Shown: positions 1-6,597, numbered from the stretch's first letter. The stretch: DNA of 8,250 bases from HRBIN12 sp964447335 (GCA_964447335.1 CAYUSA010000087.1:1-8250); one strand, 5' to 3'. The notes: a model not told the origin generated them from the sequence alone. Program-made: numbers and translations.

Positions 1-6
1 TCGGCG

Positions 7-30
7 GGCGGAGACGCCGGCGGAGACGCC
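7..30. repeat. Two tandem copies of a 12-bp unit
   Basis: The unit GGCGGAGACGCC occurs twice back to back (7-18 and 19-30). It lies just downstream of the broken DUF5677-like gene. Nothing else is recognisable in 1-59. Two copies of a short GC-rich unit can arise by simple slippage, so no function is claimed. Confidence 0.35.
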
Positions 31-59
31 TTCGAACGCGCATCCGGCTGGGACTCCGT

Positions 60-709
60 TCAAGGATCGCGCCACAACCGGATCCTCCTGAGGCCGGTAG
101 CCACGCCGACGTCCTGTGGGTCCTGCGAAACGAGTGCCAGCTGCCGGGCACTACCTGCGAATATTCGAAGCCGTTGGGATAGCCCGATCGGTGTCGAGTG
201 AATGATCTGGCTCGCATGCACGTGCCAGTAGTAGAGCTTCTCCTGCTGTAGATCCTGAAGGAGTTGGAAGGTGTGGGGGAGTTCGCGAAGTGTGATGCCT
301 CCCTCGGCTGCGGCTTCGTGAATCGCTTCGAGTTCCGCCAGGCGCTCCGTCTCCATCTCCGTTGCCCAGTCGTAGCCGTTAGCTGCAGCCAGCTCCTGAA
401 TGCGAGCTGAGCGATTCGCGCCGGTGTAGTAGAAGCGAAGCGCGAGTTCCTCGAGCTGGTCGCGATGGCGGACGAACCACATCAGCAGCGCGGTGTCGTC
501 GAGCAGCGTTCGCCAGAGCATGCGAGCCTCCTCAGCGAAACGCGCTCCAGCAAAGCACGGATGCCCAGGTAGATCTCCCACGCGGAGGCGAACAGACCCA
601 CGGTCACCCGCTGGCCGTCGGTATTCGCATCGACGGACTTCACGACGGACCTCGCGAGGTCGTCCGGTTCCGCGAGAAGGGCAAGTAGTTCAGGGAGGCG
701 ATCCGACAT
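60..709 (-). pseudogene. DUF5677-like protein, split by a one-base frameshift
   Basis: Two overlapping minus-strand frames make one protein. The first starts at ATG 709-707 (MSDRLPELLALL...) and reads well to about position 546 (...YLGIRALLER). The second carries RFAEEARMLWRTLLDDTAL, then FVRHRDQLEELALRFYYTG, and ends with YYWHVHASQIIHS before the TGA at 60-62. Rereading one C near 544 joins them as ...ALLER-RFAEEAR..., giving about 216 residues. The helical pattern (a loading helix, an R..LLDD helix, a late H..SxxxHS motif) resembles DUF5677, a family of unknown biochemical role often found among accessory genes; this was judged by eye. The tail after DPQDVGVATG no longer looks family-like, so the 3' end may also be damaged. 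The gene overlaps a small upstream ORF by TGATG, implying translational coupling. A sequencing error, or less likely programmed -1 frameshifting, could explain the break. Confidence 0.5.
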
Positions 710-807
710 CAACGCCCCTCCGGTCTGTCCACGTCGCCGGAATCGAGCGTTCCGAGCCAGTCGACGATGAGACGCTCGACGAACGCGTCAGCCTCTGCCG
801 GCGTCAT
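709..807 (-). CDS. Small ORF (32 aa) coupled to the DUF5677-like gene; possibly the tail of a longer lost gene
   Basis: From ATG 807-805 the frame encodes MTPAEADAFVERLIVDWLG, a short acidic tail, and a TGA at 711-709 that shares its A with the ATG of the next gene. That arrangement is typical of an operon. The same frame stays open upstream to about 948 with protein-like text (PEAAGVGARHARLEGDPPARR) and high third-position GC, so the piece may be the C-terminal remnant of a longer protein. A GGAGGGAG stretch sits about 16 bases before the ATG, too far to be a good ribosome binding site. I do not recognise a family. The coding call rests on codon pattern and the stop/start overlap. Confidence 0.4.
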   Translation of the reverse strand: MTPAEADAFVERLIVDWLGTLDSGDVDRPEGR

Positions 808-1023
808 ACGCCGGGCGGGCGGGTCTCCCTCCAACCGCGCGTGTCGGGCGCCGACGCCGGCGGCCTCCGGACGGTTCGCCGTCGCGGTGAACCTCTTCAG
901 ATTCCTGCGCGAGCAGGTTCGGCGGTGAACCGGATCGGGTACCGCAGATCACGTAGCTCGCCCGGATGGTCCGTGTAGGCGCGACCCTGGACGCGAGGGC
1001 GTTCGCCCCCCTCAACACACGAG
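808..1023. other. Gene-poor stretch with coding scraps in several minus-strand frames
   Basis: No intact gene is visible. On the minus strand, different frames show protein-like fragments that do not join: SYVICGTRSGS at 958-926, which recalls the P-loop opening of Stf0 sulfotransferases (SYVIC.TPRSGS) without its proline and without the following TLL; and, in another frame of the same DNA, YTDHPGELRDLRYPIRF. They overlap, so at most one can be genuine. The stretch is best read as decayed coding DNA between the small ORF and the peptidase terminator. Confidence 0.3.
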
Positions 1024-1050
1024 AGGGGAGCCGCCGGACGGCGGCCCCTT
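1024..1050 (-). terminator. Hairpin terminator of the S8 peptidase gene
   Basis: The arms GCCGCC (1030-1035) and GGCGGC (1040-1045) pair around a GGAC loop. They are extended by GGG/CCC beyond one bulged A, with a G-T and an A-T pair at the base. The hairpin starts about 22 bases past the peptidase TAG. On the minus strand the following bases (CTCGTGTG) lack a run of T. It is therefore a strong hairpin with a weak tail, as is common in high-GC actinobacteria. It could act for either strand. Confidence 0.55.
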
Positions 1051-1071
1051 CTTGCTCCCGACCCGTCGCGC

Positions 1072-3327
1072 CTAGAACCAGGACAACGTCGGTGAGGTGG
1101 CCTTCAGGCACACGTCACCGGAGGCAAGGATCTTCCGCGGTGCGACGATCCGGTACAGGCCCGCGACCAGGGTCGCGCGGAAGCCTCCGGTCGCCGAGGT
1201 CGTGCCCGTGTCCGCGGTGCGCCACCGGGCGCCGGACTTGGACTGCAGCTTGATCGGGACCACGGAGGCGCACGCGGCGAAGCCGTCGTTCACGCTCACC
1301 TGTCCCTTGGCCCTCCTGCCGGCGTCGAAGAACGACACCGTCCTCGAGTGCTCCGCCGCGGCGCGGACCGTGAAGTCCGTCGTGCTTGTCGCGGTCCCGC
1401 TCGGCGTGGTCACGGTGATCCTGCCGGTCACGGCCCCCGACGGGACCGTCGCCGTGACCTGCGTCGCCGAGTTCACCGTGAAGACCGCGCCGACACCTCC
1501 GAACCCCACCGACGTCGCGCCGGTGAAGTTGGTCCCCGCGATGACTACCGACGTCCCGACCGGACCGCTGGTCGGGGTGAACGAGGTGATCGTCGGTCCG
1601 GTCCCGCCGGAGACCGTGAAATCAAGGACGCTTGTCGCGGTCCCGCTCGGCGTGGTCACGGTGATCCTGCCGGTCACGGCCCCCGACGGGACCGTCGCCG
1701 TGACCTGCGTCGCCGAGTTCACCGTGAAGACCGCGCCGACACCTCCGAACCCCACCGACGTCGCGCCGGTGAAGTTGGTCCCCGCCATGACTACCGACGT
1801 CCCGACCGGACCGCTGGTCGGGGTGAACGAGGTGATCGACGGTCCGGACGAAGCCGTGCCCAGCGCCGTGATCGCATCCGGAAGGTCGAAGCGGTGCTTG
1901 GACACCCCGTTGCGCGCGTCGAACAGGAGTGGCCCGCTGTTCGTGATCGCCGTCAAGATCTGGTCGAGCGTGGCGGCCGGGTTCGCGGCCGCGAGCACCG
2001 CGACCGCGCCGGCAACGTGTGGCGTCGCCTGTGATGTCCCCCCCTGCGTGATGCCGGCCGCGGTGATCATCGCCCCAGGGCCGAGGACCGTGAGGAAGCT
2101 CACCGACTGCGAGAAGCACGTGATCTGGTCGGCCGCCGTCGTGGCGTCGGTGCACGTGTCGGGCGCCGTGCCCCAGATCAGACCTCCGTTGTTGCCGTCG
2201 TAGACCGCGCCGACGCTCATCGCGCCGGGCGTGCAGGCCGGCTCCGAGACGCCGTTCATGAACGCGCCGCCGATGTAGGCGTCGTTGCCCGACGCCACGA
2301 CGGGCATGATTCCGGCCGCCCGGGCGCTCGCGAACGGCGCGGCGTACACCGAGCCCGAGCACGTGGACGTGTGGTGCGTGCCGTCACCCAGGCTGAGGTT
2401 CATCGCCTGGACGTTGTACGTGGCTGCGTTGGCAACCGTGAAGTTGACGGCGGCGATGATGTCGGCGTCCGAGCCTGTACCGCCCGGGCCGAACACGTCG
2501 AGCGCGAGGATCCTGGTGGACGGCGCCACGCCGACGACGATGCCGGCAACGTTTGTCCCGTGGCCGTTGTCATCGAGCGAGCCATCGTTGGCCGCGAAGT
2601 CCTGTGCCACGACCACCTTGCAGCCCGCCGGAACGCCCGGCGAGCTGCAGCTCCCGAAGGCGGGGAGCGTGTAGTTCACACCGGTGTCCAGCACGGCAAC
2701 CGCTGTCCCGGTCCCCGTGTTCCCGGCCGCCGCGGCGGTGGGCTGTCGGATCAGCGGGAGGCTCTGGGATAGCGTGGGCTCCTTCACCCCGTTGTTCCGG
2801 ATCTCCGTGACACCGGGGTCGTTGGCCGCATCGAGCACCTGTGCCGTGGACATGAACCGGACCAGGACGAGGGGCAGCACGTCGAAGTCACGGAGCAACC
2901 GCACGCCGGGCAGCCGCCCGAGCACGCGGGCCTTGCTCGTCGCGTACGCCACCCGTGTGGCGGAGACGATCGCACGCGAACGCGAGGCCGACGGACCCTC
3001 GGGAGCCTGGCCCTCGGCAGAGGCGAGCGCCTCCTCGTACTCCAAGATCAAGAAGGCATCCGCGTGACCGGTCTCGCGGAGCTCCCCTAGGACCTCGGGT
3101 GAGACCCTGCCGCTCGCGACGGCGTCACCGACCCGCTCGAGCCGAACGCGGGTGGGCGCGTGCAGGTTCGCGGTCCTCGGACCGGCTCCCGTCGACGGAG
3201 CTGCGACGGCGAAGCTGGAGGCCACGACGAGCACGGGAACGAGGACGCTCGGAAGCAAGAGCCAACGACGCAGCGAAGCAGAGCGCTGCTGCATGCTGCC
3301 GCCAATGATCCAGGGTGCCCGATTCAT
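1072..3327 (-). CDS. Secreted subtilisin-like (S8) serine peptidase with two IPT/TIG repeats
   Basis: A 751-residue exported protease. A basic N-terminus (MQQRSASLRRW) and hydrophobic core (residues 22-42), ending near AVAAPS, form a signal peptide. Residues about 60-185 are a propeptide-like region. The catalytic domain (about 205-490) has the full triad and oxyanion residue: Asp214 in VLDTG, His256 in NGHGT, Asn348 in ASGND and Ser432 in GGTSQATPHVAG. Several cysteines (227/236, 392/404) suggest disulfides. Two IPT/TIG beta-sandwich repeats follow (496-573 and 578-654), then a C-terminal beta-rich domain (660-745) with paired cysteines of a kind seen on actinobacterial secreted proteins. 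No LPxTG or terminal membrane helix is seen, so it is probably released. The ATG at 3327 is chosen because AGGAG lies 7 bases upstream; an internal Met12 would also leave a good signal peptide. Likely role: extracellular protein degradation. The gene is monocistronic, followed by its own hairpin. The substrate is unknown. Confidence 0.93.
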   Translation of the reverse strand: MNRAPWIIGGSMQQRSASLRRWLLLPSVLVPVLVVASSFAVAAPSTGAGPRTANLHAPTRVRLERVGDAVASGRVSPEVLGELRETGHADAFLILEYEEALASAEGQAPEGPSASRSRAIVSATRVAYATSKARVLGRLPGVRLLRDFDVLPLVLVRFMSTAQVLDAANDPGVTEIRNNGVKEPTLSQSLPLIRQPTAAAAGNTGTGTAVAVLDTGVNYTLPAFGSCSSPGVPAGCKVVVAQDFAANDGSLDDNGHGTNVAGIVVGVAPSTRILALDVFGPGGTGSDADIIAAVNFTVANAATYNVQAMNLSLGDGTHHTSTCSGSVYAAPFASARAAGIMPVVASGNDAYIGGAFMNGVSEPACTPGAMSVGAVYDGNNGGLIWGTAPDTCTDATTAADQITCFSQSVSFLTVLGPGAMITAAGITQGGTSQATPHVAGAVAVLAAANPAATLDQILTAITNSGPLLFDARNGVSKHRFDLPDAITALGTASSGPSITSFTPTSGPVGTSVVMAGTNFTGATSVGFGGVGAVFTVNSATQVTATVPSGAVTGRITVTTPSGTATSVLDFTVSGGTGPTITSFTPTSGPVGTSVVIAGTNFTGATSVGFGGVGAVFTVNSATQVTATVPSGAVTGRITVTTPSGTATSTTDFTVRAAAEHSRTVSFFDAGRRAKGQVSVNDGFAACASVVPIKLQSKSGARWRTADTGTTSATGGFRATLVAGLYRIVAPRKILASGDVCLKATSPTLSWF
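1366..1842 (-). repeat. Tandem 246-bp coding repeat (two IPT/TIG domains)
   Basis: The two IPT/TIG-encoding units are offset by exactly 246 bp (82 codons). Over the roughly 210 bp starting at 1385 and at 1631 I count only two or three differences, including at synonymous positions. Both units encode TSFTPTSGPVGTSVV, then AGTNFTGATSVGFGGV, with M/I exchanged at one residue. Near identity at silent sites points to a recent duplication or gene conversion. A similarly collapsed or expanded repeat could also be an assembly artefact. Confidence 0.9.
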
Positions 3328-3334
3328 GCTTCAT

Positions 3335-3339
3335 CTCCT
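3335..3339 (-). promoter_or_regulatory. Ribosome binding site of the S8 peptidase
   Basis: AGGAG on the minus strand, 7 bases before ATG 3327. It decides the start in favour of Met1 rather than Met12, and against the out-of-frame ATG at 3334. Confidence 0.7.
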
Positions 3340-3498
3340 GCCGTAGATCCCCAACAGAGGATTCGGCAGCGATTTGGCCAGGCTGAACAGGCGATGGTCC
3401 TCAGGGCGGGTCGAACGTGCCCCGTGCCGCCCTCCGGCGCGTGTGGCGCCGAGCTCTCCCGACTCCCGCAGGTTCTCCCGACTGCGGGGCGAATCCGA

Positions 3499-3603
3499 GT
3501 CGGGAAGACTGCGCAGGATCTCGGCGTCCGGGTGACCTTCAAAACGCTCCTGGAGCTCTTGCTCCAATCGTCCGATCTGGTGCATCTGCCACGTGTACGC
3601 GAC
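3499..3603 (-). pseudogene. Fragment of an IS110-family transposase
   Basis: The minus strand encodes MHQIGRLEQELQERFEGH, then PDAEILRSLP. This is the hallmark sequence just before and at the start of the C-terminal (Transposase_20) domain of IS110-family transposases, where HPDAEI..SLPGLG is typical. Directly after SLP the expected GLG appears only in a different frame (a one-base shift gives SLPGLG), and the rest of the transposase is absent. The N-terminal DEDD domain is not found upstream, nor the catalytic-serine region downstream. It is a short, dead remnant. The surrounding 3340-3498 and 3604-3746 show no other gene; they must hold the peptidase promoter and the kinase 3' end, but I see no convincing -35/-10 pair. 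Confidence 0.6.
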
Positions 3604-3746
3604 AGAAAGGGAGGCCGGGCGAGCCTGGGGTCTGTTCGGGCGATAGGACCGCGACCCCGTTCCATCGCCTCCTGGCTGCAAACGGCGCGCAGGGACGAGG
3701 GTCTCACCCGGGCATGGACACTTACGCAGTCTCAGCGGACCCGAGC

Positions 3747-5903
3747 TCAGGCCGACGCCGCCAGAGCCCCCTCCTTCGAGGGAACCCAGGCCTCCACCAC
3801 GGTCCCGGCCTCAGTCGCGCTCGAGATCCTGCACCAGCCGCCCGCCATCTCGGCCCGCTCCCGCATGTTGCGAAGTCCCACGTGCTCGGAACCGTTCTGC
3901 TTGCACCCCTCGACGTCAAAGCCTGACCCGTCGTCTCGGATATGGGCCATGACACCCTCCCCGCGGAGCTCCAAGACGATCTTCACGTTCTTCGCCATGG
4001 CGTGCTTGCGCACGTTGACGAGGGCCTCCTGGACGATGCGGTAGAGCACCGCCCGCACCTCGGCGGGAGGCTCCACGGGAAGACGGTTCTCGATCTGGTA
4101 GTCGAACCCGGCCTCTGCCGCCACGTGCTCGAGGTACTCGTGCAGAGCGGGCGCGAGTCCCTCCCTGTCAAGCGCCGGGGGTCTGAGCTCGAACATGAGG
4201 TTCCGCAGCCGCCGGATGGCTTCGCCCACGCTGCCCTGAAGGGTGGCAAGCGCCTTGAGCTGCTCGGGGTCGGCCAGCTGAGGTCCGAGGACCCCGAGCC
4301 GGAGCCCCACGACGATCAGCGCCTGGATCGTGTCGTCGTGGATGTCTGAGGCGATGCTCCGCCGCTCCTCCTCCTGGGCCGTTACGACACGTGAGAGGAG
4401 ATCGCGTCGCTGCTGATCGGTCCTGCGGAGCGCGGCGACGGTTTCTCGGAGCTCGGCTCGGGCTCGCATGGCGAGGATGCCGAAGGCCAGGTCGTCCGCG
4501 AGCTCGGAGAGCAGGCCCACCTCCTGCTCATCGAAGGCGTCATCCTCCGCGGCGTAGACGTTCAGCGCGCCGAAGCACTCGCCGGCTGTCCGCAGCGGAA
4601 GGGCCGCGGAGGAGGCATAGCCCCGCCGCACAGCCTCCTCCCGCCACGGAGCGAAGGTCGGATCCTCCGGGATGCTCCTTGCGACCACCGTCTGTCCGGT
4701 CCGGATCGCCGCCCCGGTCGGTCCCCGCCCCCGGGGCTCGTCGGCCCAGGTGATCTCCAGGTGATCGAGGTACCCCTCGTCGAAGCCGGTCTGGGCGACG
4801 GGACGAACCGTCTTTCCCGCATCCTGCTCTGCGTAGCCGACCCAGGCCAGGCGGTACCCGCCCACCTGGACGATCGTCCGACAGACGTCAGCGAGCAGGG
4901 AGGTCTCGTCCTGAGCGCGGATGAGGGCCTGGTTGCAATCGCTCATCACCCGAAGGGCGCGGTTCGCGCGCCGGAGCGCCTCTTCCGATTGCCTGCGCTC
5001 GGTGACGTCATACATCAGGCCCTGCAGGAACAGGGGGACCCCCGACCCGTCGCGGACGGCGGCCGCCTCGTGGAGGATCCACACCCAACGCCCGTCCTTG
5101 GTACGCATCCTGACCTCGGCGCTCAGGGCTTCCCCGGTCTGGTGCGAGCGCTCCTCTGCCGCCCGGAACCCCGCAAGGTCCTCGGGGTGGGTGAACGACG
5201 CCATGGGGTGCGGGTGCGCGAGCCACTCCTTCGGCGTGTAGCCGAGCAGCCGCTCGATCTGCGGGCTGATGTAGAGCCAGTCGCCCTGCTCCCCGTACTC
5301 GCCCAGATACACGATGGCGGGGAGCCGCTCCACGAGCGCTCGGTACTTGAGCTCGGACTGACGAAGCTCCTGCTCTGCGAGCTTCCGCTCGGTCATGTCC
5401 ACGGCGAAGCCGGCCGCTCCGGTGATCCTCCCCTCCGGGTCCCTGAGCGGTTCCACGTGGCAGTGGAAGCTCCGCCCCATCCACTCGGTCTCGTAGGTGG
5501 CCGGATGGCCCGAAAGCGCCGAGCGGTGCACGGCGATGGAGGGGTACTCCGGGTCCTCGGTCCCGAAGTACTCGAACAGGGTCTTGCCGACGGCCTTCCC
5601 CGGCCCCGAGTCCAGGGCCGCGAGGCCCCCTCCTTCGGACAGCGTGAAGCGAAGGTCCCGGTCGATCGCCCAGATCACCGTCGGCATCTGCCGCAGGAGC
5701 GCCCCGAGCGTGCCGTTCACGGTCGGGATCTCGGGCAGCACCGAGCGCCCCGTCCCATCAGACGACGGGGATACGCCCTCGGCTCTTGCCCTGCGGCCCA
5801 CGATCGTCCCCTTACGTGTGCCGGTGCACGTCCAGGCGGCAACGTCCACCCTGCTTGGGTATCGGCAGGGGGCGTTTGCCTGCGCATGGTCGATCTGGGC
5901 CAT
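3747..5903 (-). CDS. Cytosolic PAS-PAS-GAF sensor histidine kinase (HisKA_3 / NarL-type)
   Basis: A 718-residue soluble sensor kinase with no membrane helix. Numbered from ATG 5903: PAS (about 64-173, ending DMTERKLAEQ), a second PAS of the PAS_3 kind (180-303, with YISPQIERLLGY, DGRWVWI, DVTERR), GAF (316-483, with GYRLAWVGYAEQD and GRGPTGAAIRTG), then a HisKA_3 dimerisation domain with phospho-acceptor His522 in ERRSIASDIHDDTIQAL. A HATPase_c domain follows with N box Asn630 (QEALVNVRKHA), G1 box DDGSGFD (657-663) and GLRNMRERAEMAGG (676-689). All key residues are present, so it should autophosphorylate and pass phosphate to a NarL-like receiver. The divergently encoded REC-EAL protein is the obvious candidate. 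The start is uncertain. ATG 5903 has GAGGG 7 bases upstream and lies about 29 bases below a predicted transcription start. GTG 5801 (AGGGG 6 bases upstream, 684 aa) would leave an RNA-like leader free. The frame is open to 6059, but that ATG lies upstream of the promoter. Confidence 0.92.
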   Translation of the reverse strand: MAQIDHAQANAPCRYPSRVDVAAWTCTGTRKGTIVGRRARAEGVSPSSDGTGRSVLPEIPTVNGTLGALLRQMPTVIWAIDRDLRFTLSEGGGLAALDSGPGKAVGKTLFEYFGTEDPEYPSIAVHRSALSGHPATYETEWMGRSFHCHVEPLRDPEGRITGAAGFAVDMTERKLAEQELRQSELKYRALVERLPAIVYLGEYGEQGDWLYISPQIERLLGYTPKEWLAHPHPMASFTHPEDLAGFRAAEERSHQTGEALSAEVRMRTKDGRWVWILHEAAAVRDGSGVPLFLQGLMYDVTERRQSEEALRRANRALRVMSDCNQALIRAQDETSLLADVCRTIVQVGGYRLAWVGYAEQDAGKTVRPVAQTGFDEGYLDHLEITWADEPRGRGPTGAAIRTGQTVVARSIPEDPTFAPWREEAVRRGYASSAALPLRTAGECFGALNVYAAEDDAFDEQEVGLLSELADDLAFGILAMRARAELRETVAALRRTDQQRRDLLSRVVTAQEEERRSIASDIHDDTIQALIVVGLRLGVLGPQLADPEQLKALATLQGSVGEAIRRLRNLMFELRPPALDREGLAPALHEYLEHVAAEAGFDYQIENRLPVEPPAEVRAVLYRIVQEALVNVRKHAMAKNVKIVLELRGEGVMAHIRDDGSGFDVEGCKQNGSEHVGLRNMRERAEMAGGWCRISSATEAGTVVEAWVPSKEGALAASA
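5795..5901 (-). promoter_or_regulatory. Candidate structured leader RNA (three-way junction) with c-di-GMP-I-like core blocks
   Basis: On the minus strand GGCCCA-GATCG (5901-5891) pairs with CGATC-G-TGGGCC (5806-5795), 11 bp with one bulged G, and encloses two helices. Helix 2 pairs CAGGC (5882-5878) with GCCTG (5837-5833), AACG with CGTT, CC with GG, and CCCTGC (5870-5865) with GCAGGG (5854-5849). Helix 3 pairs ACGTG (5831-5827) with CACGT (5818-5814). The blocks GCGCAGGCAAAC and TGGACG...GCCGCCT resemble the c-di-GMP-I aptamer core (GCACAGGGCAAACC ... GGGACGCAAAGCC). The usual GNRA loop on helix 2 is missing (the loop is 10 nt) and helix 3 is short. The GTG at 5801 lies in the 3' strand of the closing stem, with AAGGGGA (5813-5807) just before it, so folding could hide a start codon. 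If translation begins at ATG 5903 this is coding sequence and the fold may be fortuitous. Confidence 0.35.
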
Positions 5904-5938
5904 CCCGTGTCCCTCGGTGGGGGTGGGCTGGCAGAGGG

Positions 5939-5968
5939 ATGCTAGGTACCGTTGGGTTGGGTCGTCAC
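5939..5968 (-). promoter_or_regulatory. Probable sigma70-type promoter of the kinase gene
   Basis: A -35-like GTGACG (5968-5963; four of six consensus bases), an 18-bp spacer and a -10-like TAGCAT (5944-5939; four of six) are read on the minus strand. Transcription would start near 5932, about 30 bases before ATG 5903 and about 130 before GTG 5801. It is supported only by motif match and position. Confidence 0.35.
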
Positions 5969-6012
5969 GAGTCGAAGGACCTCCGCGAACCCGTCCCGGT
6001 GAGGGCCTGACG

Positions 6013-6040
6013 GTCGCTCCATCCGATCGATGGTAGCGAC
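6013..6040. promoter_or_regulatory. Interrupted palindrome in the divergent intergenic region (candidate operator)
   Basis: GTCGCT-CCATC (6013-6023), a 5-bp centre CGATC, then GATGG-T-AGCGAC (6029-6040). The arms match over 11 bp apart from one extra T. The site lies between the kinase promoter and the plus-strand genes, where a dimeric regulator could control both directions. No DNA-binding regulator is encoded in the window; the REC-EAL protein has no DNA-binding domain. As RNA it could also be a hairpin in a leader. Confidence 0.35.
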
Positions 6041-6234
6041 GAACGGAAGCGTGCTCCATCTCACCGGGCTGCTAACCCGCGGAAGCCGGGGCAGGAGGGG
6101 ACCCCACAGGTGGTACGCCAGCGAGCCTGGCCGGAGCGGATGTGTGGGTTTGCCGCGCCGGGCTGCGCGTGGATTGGTACCCGTTCCGGTCCGCGAGCCT
6201 CAACCGCGACCACCTCGGGTCCGACCTTTGGAGC

Positions 6235-6597
6235 ATGGCCCAGACGTGGGAGACACTGTCGCCTGAGCGGGATGCGCGCGAGGCGAGTGGGAAGCGCGGC
6301 GTCGGGCGCACCCTCCTCCCGCGATCCGAGGCGGTCTTCGTCGGCCTGTCACAAGCACTCGTAGTGATGGCCGGACTGCTCCTCCTCGCGCCGATCGGTC
6401 GGATCGACGCGGTGACGGGCCCGTTCGCCGTGGCGATCTTCCTCCTCGTGCCGATCGGTGTGGTGACGTGCTCGCGCGGCCGGTGGGTGGGAGTCGTGAT
6501 GGCCGGTGTCGCCGCGACCGCCTGGTGTGGAGTGGAGCATGGCGCCCACGCGCGGGGCACGTCGGCCCGGCCGGAGGAGGCGAGATCCCTTGCGTGA
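6235..6597 (+). CDS. Small membrane protein resembling the N-terminal sensor module of diguanylate cyclases
   Basis: A 120-residue protein with three predicted membrane segments (about 33-54, 63-79 and 84-100). The core APIGRIDAVTGPFAVAIFLL, then PIGVV...GRWVGVVMAGVAATAW, follows a pattern I know from membrane modules in front of GGDEF or kinase domains (G.IDY.TG......FYL.PI....G...G......A..W). Here no output domain follows: the chain ends at a TGA 20 residues after the last helix. The next gene starts inside this one (TTG 6590, 8-base overlap), so the two are probably translationally coupled. The start is uncertain: ATG 6235 has GGAG too close; an in-frame GTG at 6142 with GGAG five bases upstream would add 31 residues of unconvincing sequence. 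It may be a truncated cyclase or a detached sensor that works with REC-EAL or the kinase. Confidence 0.55.
   Translation: MAQTWETLSPERDAREASGKRGVGRTLLPRSEAVFVGLSQALVVMAGLLLLAPIGRIDAVTGPFAVAIFLLVPIGVVTCSRGRWVGVVMAGVAATAWCGVEHGAHARGTSARPEEARSLA
6573..6580 (+). promoter_or_regulatory. Strong Shine-Dalgarno that selects the TTG start of REC-EAL
   Basis: GGAGGAGG lies inside the end of the membrane-protein gene, 9 bases before TTG 6590. It is the best ribosome binding site in the window and the reason for preferring TTG over GTG 6506 or ATG 6539, which has a weaker GGAG 6 bases upstream. Confidence 0.6.

Noticed and set aside
829..930. Plus-strand protein-like tail ASGRFAVAVNLFRFLREQVRR ending in TGA
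   Set aside because: Tempting as a C-terminus, but it has no convincing start or upstream domain. The minus-strand frame on the same DNA has the operon-like TGATG link.
1097..2203. Plus-strand open frame of 368 codons antisense to the peptidase, with an internal repeat
   Set aside because: The repeat is only the reverse reading of the IPT/TIG duplication; the peptidase frame has all catalytic motifs.
3467..3500. Short direct repeat TCTCCCGACT / TTCTCCCGACT
   Set aside because: Two copies of about 10 bp in decayed GC-rich DNA; not enough for an att site or operator.
3160..4044. Plus-strand open frame of 294 codons spanning the protease-kinase gap
   Set aside because: It runs antisense across two real genes and the IS110 remnant, with low-complexity composition and no ribosome binding site.
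4761..5945. Plus-strand open frame of 394 codons antisense to the kinase
   Set aside because: No recognisable domain, Arg/Pro/Gly-rich, and the opposite strand has full PAS, GAF and kinase motifs.
6060..6120. GC-rich plus-strand stretch with GGAAGCCGGG and GGGGACCCC, considered as a cobalamin or c-di-AMP riboswitch
   Set aside because: Only isolated short matches; the remaining conserved blocks of either class are absent.
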